From Phaseolus vulgaris (taxonomy: Eukaryota; Streptophyta; Magnoliopsida; Fabales; Fabaceae): DNA of 64,000 nucleotides. This document shows positions 46,183 through 58,369 of the stretch, piece after piece. Location: positions 26,256,202 through 26,320,201 of the forward strand of contig NC_023753.2 of assembly GCF_000499845.2 (NCBI RefSeq). The letters run 5' to 3'. Below the pieces are notes generated by a model. It worked only from the letters and a program-made list of their open reading frames with translations, searched no databases and had not been told where the DNA came from. Made by a program: the position numbers and the translations under genes. Positions within the stretch are counted from its first letter, which is position 1, and each line of letters begins with the position of its first letter.

Positions 46183-49100
46183 TCATGGTTGGTGGCTGCT
46201 CTTATCTCCATGGGTCAATCCGTACTGCAAACATGAAATAGCAATTCCTACATTACTAATGTTAAAAGACTTATATAACAGGCCTGCACAACGGTAATCT
46301 GTTTACATGAATAGCAGACACAGCTATGTATCAAACTAAATAGGAAGGAGAGAAGAAAAGAGACTGTACTAAATGATCGACATATAAGCACTTTGAAAGT
46401 CTCAAAAACAATTTGGAAAACCATAAATTTATCGAACTTTATCCTGAGAACCACATGCTTAAAATGAAGAAACCGTTGATATTGAGCTCTTGTAATTAAC
46501 ACAAAGGCCTCAAGATTCTAAACCCAAACCAAAATAAAAAAGGAAAATTTAGTGATCTGTGCAAGACATTTACATAACCTTTCGGTTTCAAACAGTGTAG
46601 TTTAAAATAGTTTAAGGCAATGATAATAGACTATACTGAAAACGTAATTTTTCTAAGCAGGTATCATGACTACGTGCCTAACTATGACACACCAGAATTT
46701 AGCATCCAAGCAAAATAGAATAATAGAATAATAAAACTATAAATCTAAAACCAAATTACTATAAGCTAATATCGAAATTAAAGAACATGTCACAAATAAT
46801 ATGTACAAATGGAAAAAATACAAACAGAAAATAAAAATGGAACTTTTAGTTGATAGTTAATAGTTGATAGTTGATAGTTGATAGTTGATAACAAAAGCTC
46901 AACCTCTTTTTTGACAAACTCTTACAAAATCACATTATTTTTCCTATCATTCAAAGACTCAATTCCCTCAAAGGTTATCAAAGAAATTACGGTTAAGACT
47001 TCAAGACCAGCATACCTTTTCTCTCATCCGTGAGCTCCAAATATCAGAGTGATTTCCTCTATTATCACCTTTGCCAGACCCAGATGGTTGGCCAGATTGA
47101 GGATTTAGTAGGGGTTCCCAACTTCTACGCCTAGCATCACCTTCATTCTCAAAATCAAAATCAGCCTCCCTGGTAGAAACTGTGGCTCGCAGAATTAATG
47201 CCAGTAGTAGAGACAGTGCCTGAGGTTGGCAACAAGAAAAATGAGCAAAAGCACTAGAGGAGGAATGGAATAAAAGAAAATCCAGAAAATGCTTTACATT
47301 TATCCAGCATGGTTGTTATATGGTTTGTTAGATTTTTTATTGATACTATTTTCATGAGGATACAAGAAAAATGCTGGAAATTTAAAACCAATGATTATAC
47401 AAATCCTAGGTTGTCTTTATAACATGCAAGTCACAGACATGAAATATTCTAGACACAGTTTGGGGTAGAATTTTGTCCTGTTTTCCTGTTTCAACCTTAA
47501 TGAAGTAAAAAGACCAGCATATTTATACCAGGCTCTGCCTCCGATACTTGCAGTATCTGTCAACTGAGCATTAAAATCTACAATAAAAAAAGAAGCTACT
47601 GTCTCAAGCCCAACTAATGTGTGTACAGACTGCAAAGCACAAACAACAGCCTCTCAAATGAAGGAAGAGACAACAAGAGGTAAAGTTAAACAAATTTTGT
47701 AGGTATAAGAATCAGCACATATTAATAGCCCATTTACCTATACCTCGAGCATGTAAGGAAGATCACTAAGATGGTTCATTGGATGCTTTATTACTCTCTT
47801 TTTTAAATAACTAGTATTTGTTATTTAGGGTAAAATGATCATCATAGCAACAAATCATGTTTATTTTGTTTGTAAATTGCAGTTGCTTAGTTAAAAATAT
47901 AAATAATTGAAATAAAATAATAACACAATTATTTTGTTTATAACTCCCTCTGTCATATAAGAGTTTTTTAATGTCTGAAATTATTTGTCATTTTAAAACC
48001 TAAGAAAACATTAATTGTTTTTCAACAACACCCTCTTATACTAGTATCTCACCTCACCTAAATACCTAAGTAAATTGACAACTACATTTAATAAGGATTT
48101 ATTTTGTCCAAAAAAGGTTATCTATAACAGCAATTCGCGGTATTCAGTGCAATGAATAATTTTGTTAAAATGTGTGTATTAACTTAAAAAAGCAAATAAT
48201 GGTATGAGATAAAGGAAGCAATTAATGTTCTGTTGTGAATGCTAGTATCGTTCAGAAAATTAAATGATGGATTAGAACGTGTACCTAAACTAATAATGTT
48301 ACTTAGAAAGAACTCATAAACTCCATCACCGCCTCTCATACTCACCAATACTACCAATGATTCTTTTAATAAGAATGTTATGGAGATGGGAATTCATTAC
48401 TTTATTTGGAATCTTCACAATAAATGCATTAGGAGTAATTCAAGAATTTCAAAGGACATGTTGGGTTACCACGTAAAATTAACCAACAGAACTTTAGAAT
48501 GCAACCAAAGTAATAACCAAAGCAATAGTTTGGAGATCATAATACTAACATATAGTCTGGAAAAATAGTAATAATTCAAATTCCAAAACCAAATTCAACA
48601 CGTAACTTCTCTTTCCTATTATGATCTTTTTGTTACATATAATTACTGAAACCAAATTACCCAGAGGCTACAGTAACTGCATTCTATAGAGTGTAGTGTT
48701 CTACACAGTTAATAACACCTCTGACTCCATGAATCTAGTGAACAGAGTGAATGATACCTTAAGTCAGAGCTGAATTAACATACCGGTCCAATTCCTTATA
48801 CAATTGAAGTTAATGAACAAAAAATAACAACTTAAGATGCTTGAATAATTATTTAGATGCTTGAACAAAAGAAGACAGACATCTAAATGATACAAGTTAT
48901 AGAGGATTCCAAAAGTTAGAAGTGCTCATGAAGAAACATCAACTTCAGAAAATATATAATAATGCATGTTGAACACCAACATCAACAAGCTTGAACTCTA
49001 AAAAATGGACTATAGTAGACTATAATTCATTTACCAATGAGAGGTCAGGAAAAAAAACAGATACTAACACCAAAACAGCAACATGTAAAGAAAATACCTG

Positions 49101-50289
49101 AACCACGAGCACAGTAATGCCAACCCAAGTACAGATATCTATATTATCTTCGATGAAAATTCGAAGCTCGTCAAGTTTACCGGTTGGATCAAGTGGGATA
49201 TCCTGCAAAGATAATAATAAACTATAGGCCTCAAAAGAGGGACACAAATGCGAGCTAGTGCAACTATGTCCGTAAATAACGTAGGGGAACAAGAAAGTAA
49301 GAACCTTTTCCCAATCACTATCAAGTGCAATGAATCCCACCAGAGAAGCTTCCAGCATAAGAAGCACCGCGATGAGTAGAGTGTACTAGCATTTTTCAAA
49401 CGGTCAAGGAGTGACAAGCAAAAATAACTTTAAAAAATTAAAATCAAAAAAGTAGAGTAAAAGCTACTACTTCAAAGCATTCAACACAAGTTTACTCTAC
49501 TCTCATAAAGCTTAATAGAGTTTCAGCTAAAAAGTTTTTAAAAACAGTTCCCAACCGTGGTTTCGGCCACCTAGTCTGTAATTTCCCACAACATGAAAAA
49601 GCACGACAAAACAGTGACCCAAAAATGCGATCGCAATTTAAAAACTTGAGCTGCGAACCTTCTATATTTAAATAAACATTCAAAATATCAGTGGGATACA
49701 AAACACAAGCAGCAACCATTAATCATTTCAGCTGCAATGCAACCCAAGAAAGAAATGCATAACACCAAAATTCCCACTCCCAAGAAAGCGTAGATAAACC
49801 TGCAAAAAAAAAAAGTTCAGCATTAGAAAGAAACAGAAGCGAATAACCGTTTAAATCCAAACCTAAGCATTTCACCGCACTTGTTGCAATCTCATCATAG
49901 TTTAAAAAAAAAATACTAACAGTAAAATAATAACGTAAAGATGAATTTTCCTTTAAGAAGTATTAAGTATTAATTCCCGACGCACGAGTAGTTGATAGCA
50001 TTTAATTTAATAATAGAGTTGACAGCAGCCGAATGAGAAGGAGTTGATTAATTAGCAGAAACAGTGAGAATGAAGAAGAATAGTGGTACCATGGAGCGGG
50101 TAGAACGATGAAATTGAGCTTGAGATAGAAATCAAAAGCGTGAGGGAGAGGAGGAGGAGGAAGACGATGCTCCCATTCGTTGAACATCCATATGGAATAG
50201 AGCAAAATGGAAATGGCAACGAAGGATTGAAGGAAATTGAGGAATTTGAGAACGAAAGCGAGCGAAACGTGACAGATATTGAGACGCAT
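46183..50289 (-). CDS. Tetraspanin of the TOM2A/tetraspanin-18-20 type (6 exons)
   Basis: Minus-strand exons 50289-50090, 49799-49700, 49385-49305, 49202-49098, 47219-47016 and 46224-46183 join in phase to give 243 residues. Four membrane segments are seen: [57 protein letters not shown] and [20 protein letters not shown]. The box [14 protein letters not shown] after TM2 is typical of plant tetraspanins. The second outer loop is short (about 35 residues) and lacks the CCG motif, as in the TOM2A-like branch. The cytoplasmic tail holds EPLL, a dileucine-like sorting signal. Relatives act in membrane microdomains and some help tobamoviruses build replication sites. An earlier in-frame ATG at 50415 exists; 50289 fits family starts better. 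Confidence 0.88.
46848..46889. repeat. Heptamer microsatellite (AGTTGAT)6
   Basis: Six units of AGTTGAT, one with a G-to-A change, lie in the last intron of the tetraspanin gene. Confidence 0.92.
47220..49097 (-). other. Long fourth intron of the tetraspanin gene
   Basis: This 1.9 kb intron is AT-rich and lacks recognisable coding or element ends. Confidence 0.6.
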
Positions 50290-50419
50290 CGTATTCTTAG
50301 GGTTCCTTCTTTCCCTGCGTAAGCTGATTTCAAGATTTTCACTGAATTTCTTTATCGGGAATTCCGACGACCACACCACAGTCTCAGATCTCCTCCTCCA
50401 CACTTTGCCTTCCACTATT

Positions 50420-51270
50420 TCCTACTCTTTTCTCTCACTTTTTATTTTTTATCTATAAATAATATATATATAAATAAATAATAAAAGATGGACTTTTATA
50501 AATTTTATTTATTTATTTCTCAAATTTTCAAACCCAAATACAATACCATGCCCCTCTTCGTACATCTTTTTCTCATAGATGTGTAGAAGTTTTTTCTAAA
50601 ATCTAAGTTTTTTATGTTTACATCTTGTAAATTTAGATACTTTTAATTAATTTTTCATTACAAGTTTTCTCTTTTATTTAGTATTTAAATTGTTTATATT
50701 TTGTTTGAGTATATTTTTCATTTGATTGATTTTTGCCCTAAACAAAGTAGTGTTACTCTTGTTCTTATTTTTATTTATTTTTTGTTTACATCAACTCATT
50801 CATCTTCTTTTTAATTTGTTTTGGTCAACTTACTCTTTTTTTCAAGAGCTATGGGTGGCAATAAAATAGGATGGACAAAGTCATGAAATTTTTTATCATC
50901 CTCATCTCATTTAAATGATATATTTATACTCATCTGGTTTTAAATATGAATTAAATTATTTTAAAAAAATCACAACAATTAAAAAAAAATATTATCAAAG
51001 ATTTAATTTTAAAAATACATATTTTATTTTCTTCAATATCAAATATAAAAAAAAAATTATAATTATATAAATTTCAAAATTAGAATGTTAAATAACAATC
51101 ATTAAATAATTATAAAAAATAATACAAATAACCAATGTGTGTCCTAAAGATAAATTAGGAAGTAAAGATGAAAGAAAATAAAATTTTTATATCATATGAT
51201 AAATTAAAAGTATTTTAATAATTTAAGAACATGATAGTTACGAGGACGATGACAAAATATTGAAAATGTT
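50420..51270. other. Tetraspanin upstream region and AT-rich spacer
   Basis: The first 100 bp are pyrimidine-rich as in a plant leader (read minus). The remainder is AT-rich with nothing further supported. Confidence 0.45.
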
Positions 51271-51279
51271 CTGATAATA

Positions 51280-51617
51280 TGTTATGAAGTAAACTTTAAC
51301 TTTAACTCAACCTCATAAAATTGGCTTATAAGGTGATATTTGCATCCCACAATCTCCAACATAGCATCCTCACGTCGAGAGTGATCGCTCGTGCGTGGGA
51401 CAACATATTATGGGTGGTTCGATAACAGTCTGATAGGGAGTAACCTGATAAATCTAACAAACTCTCGCTAGAATAGGCTCGAGAATGACTTTGATACCAT
51501 ATTAAAAAGTAGACTTTAAATCTAACTCAACCTCATAAAACCGACTTATAGGTGAAATTTGCATTCACTTATATACTATGAAATGCTCTAATCTCTAGTT
51601 AATCTGAGATCTCCACC
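51280..51617 (-). mobile_element. TRIM-like miniature LTR retroelement
   Basis: Two direct repeats hold the blocks ACTCAACCTCATAAAA and ATTTGCAT: 51280-51361 (3' LTR, shortened by an internal deletion) and 51500-51617 (5' LTR). Next to the 5' LTR, read on minus, stands TGGTATCAAAGTC (51487-51499), close to the initiator-Met tRNA primer site. The interior is only about 140 bp and codes for nothing. Tiny LTRs, a primer site and no genes define a terminal-repeat retrotransposon in miniature. No TSD is seen. It shares its LTR family with the solo copy at 13921. Confidence 0.8.
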
Positions 51618-54100
51618 TGACAGATGAATTGAAGAAAATTAGAAAAAAAAAGTTAATTAATTAGACATAAATAATGGTCACATCATTCCATTGATTATAT
51701 ATTCAAAATGATAGGGTACTTACACGGAAATAAAAGGTATTTTAATCACAATAGAAAAAAATAATTAAAATTTAATTAAAATATAAATTTATAAGATTGT
51801 TAAACTTAAATAAAACTGTGATGACCAATCAGAATTATTGAGAAAAAGGACCCTAGAATTATTGAGAAAAAGGACCCCGAAAACATGTGCTATTAACTAT
51901 TCTAAGAAAAAGTGTAATGAGAGATGTTGGGTAGTTTAGATGAAAGTGTGATGGAAGTGAAAAATAAGAGTACATTTGTGTTTTAAGTTAGAACAAAAGT
52001 TTTGAATGTGCAACAAAACAAAAGAATGGCAATAATTTATTAAGTAGGAGTTAAACGTGTTTGAATTTCATAGGAGGCGTGCATTTACCGCATAGCACGA
52101 TTCCTTCATAAATAAGGAACACAGATTTGGTACGTAATACAATTACCATTGAGCTTGGAATTGAGGAACTAAACAAATTTAATCATCTATGAACATGCTA
52201 AACAGGATCTGTTAAATATTTGTTAAATCTTGTTTGTTTGACAAACCTAAAAAACTAAGTGTTGGTAGATTGCATACAAGAGTCAAAAACAAGTTTTACA
52301 TGCTTCAAGTATAAAAATACTTTTAAAATTATGTCAGTCTTAATCACATCTTTGTGGTTTTCAAAAAAAAGTGAGGAGAAAGTTACTTCTAAAAAAGTAT
52401 TTATATTTTCTAAATAAGTGATTATTTTATTAAAACTTTTTTATAAAAAAAATAAATAAAAAGAAATTAATATATAGTAGTATAATTACAGGCATTGTGT
52501 GTGTACGATTTTTAAAAATAGTTATAAAAAATAAACATAAGAGTTGACACAACGGTTTTGATAAAAAAAAAATTATTAAAATGTTAAAATGTTGTGAGAG
52601 TTGTAATTAGAGTTATTAAAATAGATTTATTTAGAATTTAGTATAGATAAGATATGAATAGATAAAATATAGAAATTTTATAAATAATTATTTTTTATTT
52701 TATTAAAAATCTCATCTCTTTAAATCTTATTCCATTTAAACTATTTATGAAATATAAAGATACTACAGTGTTATTATGATGATAAAATAAAACATCAAGG
52801 AGATAATAAGGTGAAGATTAAGATAAGCTGAATAATTTATTGATCTAATTGAATCTCTACTAAAGATTTTATTTTTTTTATTTTTTTTCTTTAAGTTATT
52901 GGTTAAAAATAGATGTTTTATGTGTAAGGTTTGATGTAAGGTTTGCAACTTTGATACCAAAGGCTTGATTAGATTTTTTATGTATATAAAAAATGTTTCT
53001 AGTAGGAGTATTAATCTCACTTAGGGAGAGTTAATTATACTCTATGCAGTAAGATATTAATTAGATGAGAGAAGAATGTGTTGGTAATATAAGTACATTA
53101 TATGTATGATAAATAAATTGTACACATTGGTATATGATTATTGAAAAAGTAAGTATGTGAATGTGAGGTATTATTGATGGTTATATAGATTATTGTATAT
53201 GCAGAATTTTGGTGGTTTGTAGTAGTTGTAAGGGAAATGTTATATGATTTTTTGTGAGATTATTTTTTATATTAATATCATTCAACCAATGGATTATTGC
53301 TTAAGTAATGTCTAAGCGGTGAGTCATCATTACATGCATCACTTAGTGTTAAACTCATTACGAAATGAGATATTCAACATTTCATTAATGATTTTATCAT
53401 ATAAACAAACATTAATTGGTTAGAAAGCTGAAAGAAGTTCTTGTATCAAGGCTGTTATAACATATGCAAAGGAATCACTCTCACATAAGAAATTGAGGTA
53501 TTTTTTATTAATAGTGTTTCCAACGAGTTATGTGTTAGTTTTTATTGGAACATACTTATGTAAATCTTTTTGAAGGCGTCGAATGAGACAAATTATGTTA
53601 TTTCATCGAGATGCAATTGAAAATTTTGTATTCTTGAATATGAGTGATTTAATTGTAATTTTTATTTGTGTTTTATGAGAGTGTGATGTGGTTGATATAT
53701 TTTTAAAATAATTATCTCACATTTTGTTTATGACCATACTAGGTAGGTAAGCACATAAACCACTAAAAGAGTTGGAGTTGATTAGAACTAGTGAGATGTT
53801 TCTATTTTCTTAGTGTATATATCTACCGTATCTCTACTTTAGCAACACACAATCATTTTTTTAAAAATATAATACACTTATTATATAAAATTGAGTTGAT
53901 GAAATTTTTATTGAAACTCAATATAAACATTCGACTTTGAAAAATTGACAACAATATTTGATTACTTTTACATAAGAATGCATAAAATTTATTTACATAT
54001 CCAAATAAGGTACATTGCTCCATATAATTAATATGCTACTTTAAAATAAAAGTGTTTTTACTTTAATAATTTGTTTGTTGATACATCAAGTGCGGTCAAG
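51618..54100. other. AT-rich intergenic DNA
   Basis: A 22 bp piece (AATTATTGAGAAAAAGGACCC-like) is doubled in tandem at about 51834-51880. The 85-residue frame at 52763-53020 is low-complexity. No gene is supported. Confidence 0.45.
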
Positions 54101-54399
54101 TCATTAACAAAGTTATTAATAATTTTTATCAATGCTAGTGGAACACAGGCAGTGTTTGTATATTCGTATTTTTTTCTTTTACTCAAATTTTACAATGATA
54201 GAAATTTAACATACATATAAAAATAATTTTGGATGAGTCGAAATTGAAAAGCAAAAAATAACACGTAAAAAAAAATGATGAATTGATTAAACAACCTTTT
54301 TTTTTTCTTCTCCAGTTTGAGTCTTTTTTCTTCTTCAAGTTGTTTTTTTTCTTCTTGAAGTTTTTTCTCTTCTTCCATTAATAGTTTTGGAATCGCAGA

Positions 54400-54799
54400 G
54401 TGTGATGATGTTCACATTAAGGTTGAGATTGACTTGATGGTAGATACAAAAAAAATAGGGGTTTTACCAGAGAATATAGTTGTTTGAAGTGGAATGAAGA
54501 GAGTGATTGGAAATGAAGGTTATTTTATTTTGATACGTGAGATTTTGTGTGGAAACGTGTGAAAATATGCTCTATATTTCTTCCTGTTGTTAGCTTAAAA
54601 TAAAGAATTATAAAAGAAGAGCGGGGAGTCATATAAAAATTGTACATTAATATTAATTTAAAAAATTATAAATTATGACAAAATACTTCATTGTATTAAT
54701 AAAATAAAATATATTAAATAAGGGTAGAATCGAAAAAAAATTATGTATACCAAAAAACGGTTATAATAGGAAATCTCCTTTATATATAGGTATAGATTT
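54400..54799 (-). mobile_element. Possible Helitron 5' terminus
   Basis: Read on minus, TCTATACCTATATATAAAGG (54799-54780) follows an A. It has the form of plant Helitron 5' ends, which begin TC and often read TCTATACTATATAAAAG. A 3' CTRR end with hairpin was not located, so the element's length is unknown and the listed span is only its beginning. Confidence 0.4.
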
Positions 54800-55504
54800 A
54801 TAGGTAAAAATTTATATAGAGATATAGATTTTCTCTTAAAATTTATTCTGCAGGTTTAACATATTGTTGATATTTCGTTTGGCAAATGGTAAATACACTA
54901 CAAATTAAATTTAGGCACATCTAAAATCTATAAGTAACTGCCAAAATTTGAAGATAATAACAAAATTACCTATGGATTAGTCACGCCAAATATTCTGTAG
55001 GTCTAAGTTGGGTAATTTTTAGACAGATGAATAAAATATATGTTCATTATATTAACGGTTAACGAAATTTAATCAAAAACAAATAAAATTAAAATTATTA
55101 TAATTTTCTTATTATACTAAAAAGTAAAATATGTTAATATTTATTATATTCAATCAACTATTTATCTTATTATTATATTTTATTTTATAAATAATAGTTC
55201 AATAATTAATTATTATTATTTTATTTTATTAAATATTTGTGTTAGTTAAATTTATTTAATAACTAATATTTGTAATGAAGTGTAGTTTTTATCAATAAAT
55301 AATGTAAAAATACGTGAAAAATATATGAAAAGAAAAATAAAAATTATGTGTTGGAGTTTTATACTTATGGATTTTTTGTCTATTTGTGGATGAGGATGTC
55401 ATGGATTATAAAGTTATAATTTATTATAAACAATTTTATAGCATGGTGACCAAATTAATAAAATTTAAATACGAGTAAATAGAAGAAAAATGTGAATTAT
55501 TTAA

Positions 55505-55685
55505 ATATTTTGATAAACAACACAATGATTTAAAAACTTTGAAAAATAACACAATTAAACAACAAACTTCGATAAACAACACAATGATAAACAACAGAGT
55601 TCACTAAACCACACAATCAAAACAACAGAGTTCGATCAACAACAAAATGATTTAAAGACTCAAATAAATAACACAACCAAACTAA
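55505..55685. repeat. Degenerate minisatellite
   Basis: Four to six imperfect units built on (TTCGAT)(C/A)AACAACA(CA)AATGATT(T)AAA run from about 55505 to 55685, just beyond the Harbinger genes. Confidence 0.65.
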
Positions 55686-55956
55686 AATGAAATGCAACCT
55701 TAAAATACAACTTAAACACCATTCAATTACGCTAAGTCATCATATTAAACAACTTTGTGATTCTTCGTTGAGCAGGTAATCCAAATAGTTGTTTAACCCT
55801 AGTTGGGTTTTCCCACAAGAAATCGTAGCATTGGTCCAAGAGATTTTCATCACTAATGTTTATGTCAACCAACGAAGACCAAATATCAGACTTAGAGTAC
55901 TGGTAGGACGTTATGCAACGTTGATGGTGTACATGCTCACTATAATAGTCGGTGCG

Positions 55957-56883
55957 TCATCTTATGTTTGTAGCTACATCTTGTGTTGTGGTCGCTTGTA
56001 TACGAGCAACGTCAACCAAATTAGTGGCCACTTCATTACCATGCTTCAAGTAGGACCCAAAAACCTCAAGGTTATTGTTTAACATGGAAATTTGATTTTC
56101 AATGACATCCACCATGGGTGTTTTTCTCTTTGATCCCTTTGTTGAGGAGGTCCCACCCGTTTCCCGTTTCCTAAGAGGGCGTAGATTGAGTATTGCTTGG
56201 ACTATTAGTTGATTCGACATGTGGTTCAGGTGAGCGGGGAAGATCCTCATCAGGAGCATCAAACTCTGGCGGCTCTAGTATGTAATTTATGATATTATCA
56301 CTTAGATTCACACGTATCTTTTTTGTTGGGCTATGTGTGGTTGCATGTTGATGTGTCCTCCATGCATTTACGGTGGCTTTGTCATTCGACCACAACTCTT
56401 CCATAAAGTCATAATTATGGATGGAATTGACACGCCATTTACCGACAAAAGACTTTACCTATAACCAATAATGTTAGTAAAAATATTAGTAATTGTCCTT
56501 TGTTTAGGGTTTAAAGAAATGTTGTCAACATTATTAATTATGGTACCTAAATCAATCTATCCCAGACTTCATCCTCTGCCTCAAATTGTTTACTGCTCTG
56601 GTTCCATGCAAAACCACTAAGACTAGAAAATAAATTGTGTGTCCTTCAAACTTTTTTGACAAATTTTTACATGATTTTTTGTTATGGTAGGTAGTCAAAC
56701 CTCGTGTAATGCCATAACAATGTTGTTATAGCCTTGTGTGGTCAAACTACCATAAACTCTTGAACCTCGTCGTGCCTCTTCCACCATTGCACTTAAAAGT
56801 GCTAAATCCATATTCGCGGTCCACTTAGTAAACTTTCTCAAATTGCCTAATGAAACTGGACCAACATTTTTACTGCGATCCAT
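55957..56883 (-). pseudogene. Harbinger Myb/SANT-like DNA-binding protein
   Basis: Exon pieces 56883-56695, about 56650-56540 and about 56460-55957 read KWTANMDLALLSAMVEEARRGSR, then LSGFAWNQSSKQFEAEDEVWDRLI and KSFVGKWRVNSIHNYDFMEELW. This is the Myb/SANT-like domain with the following DEVW and RW/YD boxes that partners PIF/Harbinger transposases in plants and helps carry them to DNA and to the nucleus. A Ser/Pro-rich linker (EPPEFDAPDEDLPRSPEPH) and a coiled tail follow. The middle piece has stops in the simple reading, so it is probably broken. Confidence 0.75.
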
Positions 56884-56964
56884 CTAAAAATTGTAATGAA
56901 AGTTAGGGCCAAATAGAGTAAGAAAATTTCAAAATACAATTTATTGCATAAAATTAATCGTTTA

Positions 56965-58358
56965 CATAATATTGCCAAATTAATTGTGAACATATTCTAT
57001 AATCATCCCCACGAGGTTGAGCAGCTGAAACTTGTAAATCTTGTTCTAGCAATTCACGATCAACTTCTTCAATGAAAGAATCTTCGTTGTCCACCACGTG
57101 GAGAAAGTTATGGATAATACAACAAACACAAACTATATTTTGTCATAATGTTCAAAGAGTAATGTGGCTCGGTCCCACTAGCTATAATTGGGAAACACTT
57201 TTTCAAAACACTGAAAACAACTACATTTCACAACACGAATGTCGATGATTAAACAACTCTCGAACCTTTTGTGGACCTCTTCAAGAGTACTCTTTCAAAT
57301 GGTATTTAAACCCTTGATAAGGTGTTAATATTTGTCCTTTTAACATAAAACCTGGATCGTCAAGATAGTATTTCCCTACAAACATTGTGCAAACCATAAT
57401 TAGTCCTGAAATGTCTTCAATAAAAATTGTTATACATACCCAAATACCATAAGAGGATCCTCTTGTATCAATGCATATTTTAGTATTCTTGAACCCGAGG
57501 TTGTTCCTTCCCACCCGGCCAAAACGTATGTGAATTTCATGTCAAAATCACACGCTGCGAAAATGTTTTGAGTTGGTCAATCTTTTCTTCCTAAAAAACG
57601 CAGTGCATCACCATGTGGGACCTTCACGCATACATGAGTGTCATCTATGACACCTAAACAATCCTAATGGGAAAAAAATTATATTTAAAAAAACAATTAA
57701 GAACAAACATTCCGAGAAATATAATTGAAATTTGTCATAAATGAACCTTAAAATACGAATATAATCGATTGTTGTGTAAGATCTGAGGTTGCATAACACT
57801 GTCATCTAGTTGATTTAAGAATTCTCCCTCCAACACCGAATTCGCATTCAATATGTTATAAAAGTGATGGGAAACTATTTCTCCATACCGATGAAAGAAG
57901 AAGGAAACACTCCGATTCTTTACATTATGTCCAATAATGTGGAGAAATTTAGCAAGTTGTTCTTCCACGGTTGATCGATATGCATCCTGAACAAATTCGG
58001 TTTGCCTAATTCATTGACATAATTGAATGAATGCTTGTGGTCCCATGCGAATAATGTCATGAGAACGTTTAGTGTGCACCAAGTACTCCATCAGCTCTTG
58101 TCTGCGTCGCTCTTTTCGTGGTTCAAACTCGGTAATAGAGTCTGTTGTATCACTTAACATACGCAACAAATATCCAAAAGCAACAATGCAAAGGATCATC
58201 ATTGATGCAACTTTTGTGTTCTTTTGTATTTGTTCTTATAGTTGTGAAATTAATTTCATGTTCGCACTCGCAATATCGTTATAAATTGCAATTGTTTCTT
58301 CAAAATTTTCATTCTTGTCATCCTAAAAATGTGGCGGCGAATTGTTGTCGTTATCCAT
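56965..58358 (-). pseudogene. PIF/Harbinger DDE transposase, multiple stops
   Basis: From ATG 58358 the frame reads MDNDNNSPPHF and then a stop. It goes on with EFEPRKERRRQELMEYL, a helix-turn-helix part EEQLAKFLHIIGHNVKNRSV, and the DDE core: DCLGVIDDTHVCVKVP (first Asp), RKD-stop-PTQNIFAACDFD, KFTYVLAGWEG, YYLDDPGF (second Asp) and RELFNHRH further on. A late box IIHNFLHVVDNEDSF closes it. In-frame stops occur after PHF, after FIQLCQ (near 58011) and after GRKD (near 57580), and further breaks follow. The order matches plant Harbinger nucleases; the copy cannot make a full protein. Confidence 0.85.
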
Positions 58359-58369
58359 CCCAATAATGT

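Larger units (their letters stand above)
55750..58360 (-). mobile_element. Decayed PIF/Harbinger DNA transposon (transposase and Myb/SANT gene)
   Basis: Both genes of the superfamily are present on the minus strand, transposase first and the Myb/SANT-like protein after it. Each has stop codons. Terminal inverted repeats and the 3 bp TSD were not identified, so the limits are only those of the coding parts. Confidence 0.85.

Noticed and set aside
50290..50415. The upstream in-frame ATG of the tetraspanin gene as its start
   Set aside because: It would add 42 Arg/Glu-rich residues not known in tetraspanins, whose first membrane segment lies close to the N-terminus. The ATG at 50289 fits better, though this was not tested.
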